Positions 57,872 to 64,000 of a stretch of 64,000 bases of DNA are shown here, piece by piece. The notes under the pieces were generated by a model. The model saw nothing but the letters and a program-made list of their open reading frames with translations, had not been told where the DNA came from and did no database searches. Position numbers and translations under genes: made by a program. This DNA is from Pseudomonadota bacterium. GTDB lineage: Bacteria > Pseudomonadota > Gammaproteobacteria > Burkholderiales > Rhodocyclaceae. Position 1 is the stretch's first letter. Every line of letters starts with the position of its first letter. Location: assembly GCA_018241685.1 (NCBI GenBank), contig JAFEDJ010000067.1:62001-126000 (forward strand). The letters run 5' to 3'.

Positions 57872-57966
57872 AAATGCCGGGGCTTGTCGGATGCGCTGGC
57901 CAGACCCGGAATCACGAGAAGACTGCTGGGCCTCGTCCTTGCTCGAAATATGCGATTGTCTGGGGT

Positions 57967-57983
57967 AGGCACCGATCTTGCTG
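57967..57983 (+). promoter_or_regulatory. Sigma-54 promoter of the SagB/rhodanese operon
   Basis: AGGCACCGATCTTGCTG matches TGGCAC-N5-TTGC at all but the first base, with GG (57968-69) and GC (57980-81) exactly 10 bases apart. It lies 32 bp before the SagB-like ATG. Confidence 0.82.
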
Positions 57984-58014
57984 AAGCGGGGGCAACCCGT
58001 TTTGTGTCCGCATC

Positions 58015-59616
58015 ATGTCCGAGACCCTCGCCGCCCCGCCCGATGTCGCGCCTGTGCCCCTGTCCGCTGCGGCGGTGGTGCAGGCTTACCATCAGCGGAC
58101 CAAGCACCGCTTCGAAGCCTATGCCGCCGGCCCCGGCACGCTGGACTGGGATGCCCAGCCGGCGGCCTTCCGCCATTACGAGGGCGTCCCGCCGATCGAG
58201 CTGCCGCTGGCCCGCGCCGAACACCTGACGGCGGCGCCGGTCACGCCGGCCATCCCCGATCTGGCCAGCATCGGCGCACTGCTGCACCTGTCATTCGGCT
58301 TGACCGCCTGGAAGACCCTCGGGCCCGACCGCTGGGCGGTGCGCGCCAATCCGTCGAGCGGCAACCTGCATCCGGTCGAGGCCTACGTGCTGGTGGCCGG
58401 CATTCCGGCGCTGGCCGACGGGCTCTACCACTACCGGCCGGAGATCCACGCGCTGGAGTTGCGGGCCGTGCATCTGCAGCCGCTGGCGGCCGGCCCGGTG
58501 CTGGCGGTCGGCCTGTCCTGCGTGATGTGGCGGGAAGCCTGGAAGTACGGCGAGCGGGCCTTCCGCTACTGCCAGCTGGATACCGGCCATGCCCAGGCCT
58601 GCCTCGATTACGCGGCGGCGCTGCTGGGCTGGCGGATGGTCGAACAGTCCCAGGTTGGCAGCCATGCGCTGGCGGCCCTGCTGGGGCTGGACCGGGCCGC
58701 CGAATTTCCCGGCCGGCGCGCCGAGGTCAGCCAGGAGGAGGCGGAACTGCTGCTGGCGGTGGACTTTGCCGGCGGCGCCACCTGGCTGGACCCCGTGGCC
58801 CTGCACGAAGCCGGCGGGGCGGCCCGCTGGCAGGGCGTGGCCAGCCTGATCGACCGCTTCCCGATGTTCCGCTGGCCGGTCATTGCCGAGGTGGCGGCGG
58901 CGACGCGGCGCGCCGACGACAGCGGTGCGGCGCCCAACCCGCAGCGCATCCCGCGCGTACAGCCGGCGTCCCTGATCCTGCGGCGGCGCAGCGCCCAGCG
59001 CTTCGACCCGGCCCACGTGATGGGGCGGGCCGATTTCGATCACCTGCTGGAAGCCTTGCGCCCGGCGGCGGGCGCGCGCATCGGCCTGCTGATGTTCATC
59101 CACCGTGTCGAGGGCCTGGCGCCCGGCGTCTATTTCCTGCCCCGCGGCCCCGTCGAGGGCGGCATGGCCGAGCGCCTGCAGGCCCGCTACAAGCTGCTGC
59201 CGGTGGACGGCCTGCCTGCCGCCGACACCCTGTTCAGCCTGGCCCCGGCAGACCCGCTGGAGCTGCGCCGGGTGGCCCGCAGCCTGCACTGCCATCAGGA
59301 CATCGCCTCGAACGCCAGCATTGCCTTCGGCATGCTGGCGCCCTTCGCCGAGCTGGTCGATGCCGATCCGCCGGCCTACCGCGACCTGTACCGGGAGGCC
59401 GGTGCCCTCGGCCAGGTGCTTTACCTGGAAGCCGAGGCGCTGGGCCTGCGCGGTACCGGCATCGGCTGCTTCTTCGACGATCCGGTGCACAGCGTGGCCG
59501 GTCTCGACGACGGCGCCTTCCAGACCCTCTACCACTTCACCATCGGCCTGCCGGTCAGCGACGGCCGCGTTGAAACCACGCCCCCTTACCCGGGGCGCAA
59601 GGATGCCCTGCGATGA
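58015..59616 (+). CDS. SagB-type double nitroreductase-domain flavoprotein
   Basis: A 533-residue protein with two nitroreductase-like halves, the layout of SagB/ThcOx-type dehydrogenases. The first half has YHQRTKHRFEAYA, VRANPSSGNLHPVEAYVL (FMN contact) and YGERAFRYCQLDTGHAQACL. The second has ILRRRSAQRFDPAHVM, the segment SLHCHQDIASNASIAFGMLA, and GLRGTGIGCFFDDPVH. In RiPP pathways such enzymes oxidise azolines to azoles, but no SagC/D cyclodehydratase or precursor peptide is present here. The sigma-54/NifA-type promoter points to a role linked to nitrogen fixation. The stop overlaps the next start. Confidence 0.86.
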   Translation: MSETLAAPPDVAPVPLSAAAVVQAYHQRTKHRFEAYAAGPGTLDWDAQPAAFRHYEGVPPIELPLARAEHLTAAPVTPAIPDLASIGALLHLSFGLTAWKTLGPDRWAVRANPSSGNLHPVEAYVLVAGIPALADGLYHYRPEIHALELRAVHLQPLAAGPVLAVGLSCVMWREAWKYGERAFRYCQLDTGHAQACLDYAAALLGWRMVEQSQVGSHALAALLGLDRAAEFPGRRAEVSQEEAELLLAVDFAGGATWLDPVALHEAGGAARWQGVASLIDRFPMFRWPVIAEVAAATRRADDSGAAPNPQRIPRVQPASLILRRRSAQRFDPAHVMGRADFDHLLEALRPAAGARIGLLMFIHRVEGLAPGVYFLPRGPVEGGMAERLQARYKLLPVDGLPAADTLFSLAPADPLELRRVARSLHCHQDIASNASIAFGMLAPFAELVDADPPAYRDLYREAGALGQVLYLEAEALGLRGTGIGCFFDDPVHSVAGLDDGAFQTLYHFTIGLPVSDGRVETTPPYPGRKDALR

Positions 59617-60455
59617 GTTCCACGACCACTTCCAGTTCTTCCCAGGCCACGGCTACCGGCTTCGTCCGCATCGACGCGGATACCGCCGCCGACCTGATCC
59701 ACCGCCGCGGCAGTGCCAGCTTGCCGGCCCTGGCCGTCTATGACGTGCGTGACCGGGCGACCTTCGAGCGGCGCCATATCGATGGGGCCGAGCACCTCAC
59801 CGAAGCGCTGCTCGGCGGCACGATCCGCCGCCTGCCGAAGAGCACGCCGGTGCTGATCTACTGCTACCACGGCAACGCCAGCCAAGTGTACGCCGAGATG
59901 TTCTCCGACTTCCGCTTCGTCGAGGTGTACAGCGTGGACGGCGGTTTCGAACCCCTCAACGCGGCGTTGGCGCAGCGCACCGGCGGCCTCGCCTCGGTGG
60001 CCCTGCCGGCGGGGGCCAGCGATGTGCTGCGGGCTTTCGTGGCCGAGTTCGGGTTTGATCCGAACGACCTCGATGCGCCCCGGGCCCAGGGCCTCACGCC
60101 GCTGATGCGTGCGGCCTACGCCGGCTCAGCCGAACTGGTGGAAGAACTGCTGGCGGCCGGCGTCAGTCCGGCCCGCCGCAACGGCGACGGCAATACGGCC
60201 CTGTGGCTGGCCTGCGTGTCGCGGGACAAGCCGACGCTGGCGCGCCTCATCGCCGCCGGCGCCGACGTGGACAACGTCAATGAAACCGGCGCCACCTGCC
60301 TGATGTACGCGGCCTCCAGCGGTCGCGACGAAGTGGTCGAAGTCCTGCTGGCCGCCGGTGCCGACCCCTACATCCGCAACTTCGACGACGCGCGCGCGGT
60401 GGACCTGGCGTCCACGCTGGCCTGCCTGAAGCTGTTGCGCCACACCGCCAACTGA
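59613..60455 (+). CDS. Rhodanese-ankyrin fusion protein
   Basis: A 280-residue cytoplasmic protein. The N-terminal rhodanese domain (about 17-125) has DVRDRATFERRHIDGAEHL and a GlpE-like active-site loop CYHGNAS with the catalytic Cys. The C-terminal half has three to four ankyrin repeats, e.g. GLTPLMRAAYAGSAELVEEL and GATCLMYAASSGRDEVVEVL. It would carry sulfane sulfur and bind a partner through the ankyrin surface. It overlaps the SagB-like gene by 4 bp and precedes a small protein gene by 21 bp. Sulfur delivery for nitrogenase cluster assembly is a reasonable guess. Confidence 0.9.
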   Translation: MSSTTTSSSSQATATGFVRIDADTAADLIHRRGSASLPALAVYDVRDRATFERRHIDGAEHLTEALLGGTIRRLPKSTPVLIYCYHGNASQVYAEMFSDFRFVEVYSVDGGFEPLNAALAQRTGGLASVALPAGASDVLRAFVAEFGFDPNDLDAPRAQGLTPLMRAAYAGSAELVEELLAAGVSPARRNGDGNTALWLACVSRDKPTLARLIAAGADVDNVNETGATCLMYAASSGRDEVVEVLLAAGADPYIRNFDDARAVDLASTLACLKLLRHTAN

Positions 60456-60476
60456 TCAAAGCCCAGGAGAACCGCG

Positions 60477-60794
60477 ATGAACAAGTACCGCTCGATTGCC
60501 TATCTGATGGAGCAGGTGGAAGGCCCGCTGTCCCGCGCCGGCGTGGTGCTCAGCGAGGCGTGGCGCAACAACGAGGAGGCGGTCGGCTTCTTCAGCCACG
60601 CCGACGTGGGACTGGCCGCCTATGTGTACGCCTACGGCCAGCGGCCTGGCCGCTACGGCATCAACCTGGATTTCCCCGAGCCGGATGGTGCGCCCTTGCT
60701 GCCGGTGCCGACCAGCGCCGAGGATCTGCCGCTGGCGGCGATCGTGCAGATGCTGCTGGAGCACTTCGAAGTGCCGGTGACGGCGCTGGTCTGA
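60477..60794 (+). CDS. Small conserved hypothetical protein of the SagB operon
   Basis: A 105-residue protein starting MNKYRSIAYLMEQVEGPLSR, with AYVYAYGQRPGRYGINLDFP in the middle and a C-terminal helix LAAIVQMLLEHFEVPVTALV. It has no Cys, signal or membrane segment, so it is neither a metal carrier nor a leader peptide type that I know. AGGAG precedes the ATG. It is the last gene of the sigma-54 operon. Function unknown; it could be a partner of the SagB-like enzyme. Confidence 0.75.
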   Translation: MNKYRSIAYLMEQVEGPLSRAGVVLSEAWRNNEEAVGFFSHADVGLAAYVYAYGQRPGRYGINLDFPEPDGAPLLPVPTSAEDLPLAAIVQMLLEHFEVPVTALV

Positions 60795-60819
60795 GCCGCT
60801 CCGCTCGTCCGCCATGTCA

Positions 60820-60849
60820 CATGGGCGTCGCTTCCGGGCGGCGCCCATG
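60820..60849. terminator. Hairpin between convergent genes
   Basis: CATGGGCG (60820-60827) and CGCCCATG (60842-60849) form a perfect 8-bp stem with a 14-base loop that itself contains a CCGGG core. It lies between the convergent small-protein gene and the GGDEF-EAL gene. No T-run, so it is a weak terminator at best. Confidence 0.5.
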
Positions 60850-60861
60850 ACGTTTACCGGC

Positions 60862-63390
60862 TCATGGCGTGGACCACAGGTCCACGGTGCCCAGGCCGGT
60901 CATCGGTGCGCGCTGCAGCAGGAAGGCCTCGGCCTGGTCGGCTGGCAGGGGTTGGCTGATCAGGTAGCCCTGGATCTTCTCGCAGCCGATGCTGAGCAGG
61001 AACTTGAGCTGGGCCTCCGTCTCGACGCCCTCGGCGATTACTTCCAGCCCCATCTTGTGGGCCAGCAGTACCGTCACGTCGCAGATGTCCGCGTCGCTGG
61101 GGTCGGTCTCGATGTCCTTCACGAAGGAGCGGTCGATCTTCAGCGTGCGGATCGGGAACAACTTGAGGTAGGCCAGCGACGAGTAGCCGGTGCCGAAGTC
61201 GTCGATGGACAGGGTCAGGCCGCTCTCGGTCAGCGCCTTCATCACCTCGATGGTCTCGTCCGGGGAGGCCATCGACACCGACTCGGTGACTTCCAGGTCG
61301 AGCAGTTCGGCCGGCAGGCCGTGGTGTTCCAGCAGGTCATGGATGCGCCGCGGCAGGGTCTTGTCGAGGAACTGCCCGGTGCTCAGGTTGATCGACATGC
61401 GGATCGTGCCGAGGCCCTTGTCGCGCCAGTCGCGCAGCTGGCGGCAGGCTTCCTGCAGCACCCAGTCGCCGAGGGCGTCGATGATGCCGGCCTCCTCGGC
61501 CACCGGGATGAACTCGGATGGCGGGACCAGGCCGCGGGTCGGGTGCTGCCAGCGCACCAGCGCTTCCACGCCCACGATGAGGCCGCTGCGAAGATCCACT
61601 TGCGGTTGGTAGTACAGCACGAACTGCTCCCGTTCGAGGCCGATGCGCAGCTCCGATTCGAGGGCCAGGCGCTGGGCCGTGGCGGCGTTCATGCCTTCGG
61701 TGAAGAACTGGTAGTTGCCGCGGCCCTTGGCCTTGGCGTAATACATCGCCACATCGGCGTCCTTCAGCAGGTCGCCGATCTCCAGTGCGTCGTCCGGGTA
61801 CATGCAGATGCCGATGCTCGGCGAGGTGCGCTGTTCCTGGCCGTTGATCAGGTAGGGCGCCGAGATCGCGGCGACGATCTTGTCGGCCACGTAGGCGGCG
61901 TCGGCCGGGGTGTCCACGTCGGGCAGCACGACGACGAACTCGTCGCCGCCCAGGCGGGCCACGATGTCGCTCTTGCGCACCGTGTTGCTGAGGCGGTTGG
62001 CGACCTGGATCAGCAGCTCGTCGCCGACATGGTGGCCGAGGGTGTCGTTGATGGCCTTGAAGCGATCCAGATCGATCAGCATCAGCGCCATCTGCATGTC
62101 GTTGCGGTGGCAGAAGCCGATCGCCTGCTCCAGCTTCTCGTTGAGGCTGAAGCGGTTCGGCAGGTTGGTCAGCGTGTCGTGGTGGGCCAAGTGGCGGATA
62201 CGCTCTTCGGAGGCCTTCAGCTCCGAGATGTCGATGAAGTTGCCGATGTAGTTCTGTACCTGCCCGTTCTCGTCGCGGACCAGCGAGATCGACAGCCACT
62301 TGGGGTAGGGCTCGCCGTTCTTGCGGCGGTCCCACAGTTCTCCCTGCCAGGCGCCGCTGTCGTTCAGGCTGTCCCACATCTCCTTGTAGATTTCCGGCGG
62401 CGTGTTGCCGGCGGACAGCACGCGCGGGTTCTGGCCGACGACTTCTTCCTGCGGGTAACCGGTGAGTTTGGTGAAGGCCTGGTTGGTGGCGACGATGCGG
62501 TTCTGCGCATCGGTGACGATGATCGCCTCGTTGCTGTTGGAGAACACCGTGGCCAGCAGGCGCAGGTGCTCCTCGGTGCTCTTGCGCTCGGTGATGTCCT
62601 GGACGGTGCCCTCATAGCAGATGAACTCGCCCTGCGGCCCGCGCACCGTGTGGGCGTTCTCGGAAATCCAGATGATCGAGCCGTCGCGCCGGCGCACCAG
62701 GGATTCGAAATTGATGACTTCGCCGTGGCTCTCCATCCGCTGGCGGAAGGCGTCGCGGCGGCTGGGGTCCACATAGAGCCGGCTCTCGATATCGGACAGG
62801 TCGGCCATCAACTGCTGGGGCGTCTCGTAGCCATACAGCCGGGCCAGCGCCGGGTTGGCGGCCAGGTAGCAGCCGTCGCGGGTGGTCTGGAAGATGCCTT
62901 CCGATGCGTACTCGAAGATGTGGCGGTAGCGCAGTTCGGTGCGCTCCAGTGCCTCCAGCGTCGCGCGTCGCGGGGTTACGTCTTCGATGTAGCCCTCGAT
63001 GACGCTCTTGCCCTGCTCGTCGGGCACCGTGATGCCCCGCTCCAGCACCCACTTGGTGTGGCCGCTGGCGGTGGTGATGCGGTACTGCACCGCGAAGCGC
63101 TGGCCATTGCGGGCAGCGCTGCGGATCTGCGCGCGGACGCGGGCCCGGTCGTCGGCATGGGTGACCTCTTCCCAGGAGATGCAGGCGTTGTCGACAATCT
63201 CCGCCGGGGCGTAGCCGCACAGCTCGGCGCTGCCCTGGCTGATGAAGACCATCGTCCGGTAGGCGTCATCCATGCTGCGATAGACCATGCCCTCGAGGTT
63301 GTTCACCAGCGTGTCGAGGATGCGGGTCCTGTCCACGGCTCGGGGCGTGATGAGGCTGGTTCGGCGGGAGCGTCCGAGTTGTGCTTGCAC
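60862..63390 (-). CDS. PAS-GGDEF-EAL cyclic-di-GMP regulator
   Basis: An 842-residue cytoplasmic protein. Three PAS/PAC units lie at about residues 24-145, 148-270 and 275-400. The GGDEF domain follows (LAHHDTLTNLPNR; intact RLGGDEFVVVLPD near residue 485) and then the EAL domain (intact GVEALVRWQHP; DDFGTGYSSLAYLKLFPI; EGVETEAQ). Both active-site signatures are complete, so it could make and degrade c-di-GMP, or use GGDEF as a GTP-sensing regulator. No TM segment or signal is present. It converges on the SagB operon and is divergent from the Aer-like gene. Confidence 0.92.
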   Translation of the reverse strand: MQAQLGRSRRTSLITPRAVDRTRILDTLVNNLEGMVYRSMDDAYRTMVFISQGSAELCGYAPAEIVDNACISWEEVTHADDRARVRAQIRSAARNGQRFAVQYRITTASGHTKWVLERGITVPDEQGKSVIEGYIEDVTPRRATLEALERTELRYRHIFEYASEGIFQTTRDGCYLAANPALARLYGYETPQQLMADLSDIESRLYVDPSRRDAFRQRMESHGEVINFESLVRRRDGSIIWISENAHTVRGPQGEFICYEGTVQDITERKSTEEHLRLLATVFSNSNEAIIVTDAQNRIVATNQAFTKLTGYPQEEVVGQNPRVLSAGNTPPEIYKEMWDSLNDSGAWQGELWDRRKNGEPYPKWLSISLVRDENGQVQNYIGNFIDISELKASEERIRHLAHHDTLTNLPNRFSLNEKLEQAIGFCHRNDMQMALMLIDLDRFKAINDTLGHHVGDELLIQVANRLSNTVRKSDIVARLGGDEFVVVLPDVDTPADAAYVADKIVAAISAPYLINGQEQRTSPSIGICMYPDDALEIGDLLKDADVAMYYAKAKGRGNYQFFTEGMNAATAQRLALESELRIGLEREQFVLYYQPQVDLRSGLIVGVEALVRWQHPTRGLVPPSEFIPVAEEAGIIDALGDWVLQEACRQLRDWRDKGLGTIRMSINLSTGQFLDKTLPRRIHDLLEHHGLPAELLDLEVTESVSMASPDETIEVMKALTESGLTLSIDDFGTGYSSLAYLKLFPIRTLKIDRSFVKDIETDPSDADICDVTVLLAHKMGLEVIAEGVETEAQLKFLLSIGCEKIQGYLISQPLPADQAEAFLLQRAPMTGLGTVDLWSTP

Positions 63391-63645
63391 GGTGATGGCC
63401 TGCGAAGAGCTGCAATGGAGGATGGCTACACTTCAGCAAGCACCATGCCCGCCGGGAGGCCCCGTTCTGTGTTGGGAATCTCCGAGAAATGCACTGTGAT
63501 GGTGCGGAAAGTGGGTTTGGTGCACTGCAATAAAGCCCAAATAGTGTCGAAAAAGTCAGTTTGTCGACAAAGTCACTGAGCATTTTTTAATTTTTCCATT
63601 TTTGACGGTGAGTTTGTTCATATCCCGGTGCAAAACCGGGGATGC

Positions 63646-63676
63646 CGCGGACAAGCTTGACGGGGCTTGTTCCGCG
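63646..63676. repeat. Long inverted repeat in the divergent GGDEF-EAL / PAS-receptor region
   Basis: CGCGGACAAGC (63646-63656), 8-base loop, GCTTGTTCCGCG (63665-63676) gives an 11-bp stem with one bulged T. Nearby are CCCGGT-GCAAA-ACCGGG (63624-63640) and the palindrome TTTGTCGACAAA (63560-63571). The 462-bp gap 63391-63852 carries no convincing gene. The stems lie upstream of the sigma-54 promoter, so they are not in that transcript. Confidence 0.55.
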
Positions 63677-63749
63677 TATTCCGGGCGTGTCTCTTCTGCT
63701 GCTTTCCGGGCGCGCCTGCATGGTATCGGCCGCTTGCTCCAGCGGATGC

Positions 63750-63766
63750 TTGGCACAGGAACTGCA
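63750..63766 (+). promoter_or_regulatory. Sigma-54 promoter upstream of the PAS receptor gene
   Basis: TTGGCACAGGAACTGCA has GG (63752-53) and GC (63764-65) exactly 10 bases apart and matches TGGCAC-N5-TTGC at all but one base. The distance to the ATG at 63853 is 87 bp, so a leader of about 77 nt is expected. Confidence 0.72.
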
Positions 63767-63852
63767 TTTGATCTCCCAGGACCAGTTCCCGTGCTGTTTC
63801 CGCGCCAGAGCTGGCGGAAGCCGGGCAAACCCACGAAATACGGTGATCCAAA

Positions 63853-64000
63853 ATGCGCACGAACCTTCCCGTCACGAACGTTGAAACACTGCTTCCCGAG
63901 GGCGAGTTCATCTATTCCCGTACCGACCTTCAGGGCGGCATCGTCGAGGCCAACGAGGCCTTCGCCAATATCAGCGGCTACCGCCGCGAGGCCATGCTCG
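63853..64000 (+). CDS. Aer-like PAS-domain chemoreceptor (5' end only)
   Basis: Only 49 codons are in the window. MRTNLPVTNVETLLPEGEFI leads into a PAS domain: SRTDLQGGIVEANEAFANIS followed by GYRREAML. This N-terminus is characteristic of Aer-type aerotaxis receptors, in which the PAS domain binds FAD and senses redox state. The rest, expected to carry a membrane hairpin and MCP signalling domain, lies beyond the right edge. A sigma-54 promoter upstream suggests control by nitrogen status or a flagellar regulator. The MCP part is inferred from the N-terminus alone. Confidence 0.75.
   Translation, partial: MRTNLPVTNVETLLPEGEFIYSRTDLQGGIVEANEAFANISGYRREAML

Noticed and set aside
57860..58228. 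122-codon open frame in the gap before the SagB-like gene
   Set aside because: It runs across the sigma-54 promoter and into the SagB-like gene in another frame, with Arg/Pro-rich translation typical of noise.
60814..63579. 921-codon plus-strand open frame
   Set aside because: Antisense to the GGDEF-EAL gene, whose motifs are complete; translation is Gly/Val/Arg/Gln-rich without domains.
1..64000. tRNA, rRNA, CRISPR, insertion sequence or prophage
   Set aside because: No TTCGA-type T-loop with cloverleaf arms, rRNA core sequence, regularly spaced direct repeats, transposase or phage structural motifs were recognised when reading both strands.

Overview
The window is high-GC DNA from a free-living, respiratory, probably diazotrophic Betaproteobacterium. 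Rhodocyclales (Zoogloea/Azospira/Dechloromonas-like) is my best inference. It rests on the mix of NasT-type nitrate uptake control, nif-accessory genes behind sigma-54 promoters, PEP-CTERM/exosortase genes and Wolinella-type fumarate reductase; no rRNA or marker gene confirms it. I saw no tRNA, rRNA, CRISPR array, phage or insertion sequence. Coding density is about 90 percent.

Layout. 1-2.2 kb (minus): nucleotide-sugar and surface-polysaccharide genes and a HAD phosphatase. 2.3-4.4 kb: tcdA, an M23 peptidase and a short CbiX-like protein. 4.5-9.1 kb: an RND efflux operon ending in a DUF2892 protein, with an AT-rich palindrome across its promoter and start codon. 9.1-15.1 kb: a three-gene signalling operon (CHASE/PAS histidine kinase, REC-HATPase, REC-PAS-PP2C). 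15.2-19.3 kb: nitrate uptake (nasT, then nrtABD-like ABC genes) with an NtrC-like site, sigma-54 promoters, a two-hairpin ANTAR target and an overlapping terminator. 19.4-28.3 kb: nitroreductase, phasin, NifX-like, NifZ-like, bacteriohemerythrin, nifF flavodoxin, exosortase-associated acyltransferase, a ThiF plus nitroreductase pair, a CDF metal exporter and a thioredoxin-fold 2Fe-2S ferredoxin. Several of these have good sigma-54 promoters.

28.6-32.3 kb: frdCAB. 32.3-35.1 kb (minus): ada-alkB-alkA alkylation repair with an Ada box. 35.2-43.3 kb: ALDH7-type dehydrogenase, DUF922-like protein, two Ser-rich ORFs (one apparently truncated), diheme peroxidase, a phosphatase with Pho-box-like repeats, PNPOx-like protein and GST. 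43.4-48.5 kb: LysR regulator and a pair of trypsin-fold/TPR proteins, one intact and one lacking all three catalytic residues. 48.6-57.6 kb (minus): ovoA, dinB, a PEP-CTERM esterase-like protein, an Atm1-type ABC exporter, LysE and a soluble CZB chemoreceptor. 57.6-60.8 kb: a SagB-type nitroreductase / rhodanese-ankyrin / small-protein operon behind a NifA-type UAS and sigma-54 promoter. 60.9-64 kb: a PAS-GGDEF-EAL protein and the start of an Aer-like PAS receptor.

The strongest theme is nitrogen control: sigma-54 sites precede nasT, the nitrate transporter, NifZ/NifX-like genes, hemerythrin, nifF, the 2Fe-2S ferredoxin and the SagB operon. The best candidates for something little described are the NifA-type SagB/rhodanese-ankyrin operon, the protease/pseudoprotease TPR pair, and the RND operon whose operator covers its own start codon.
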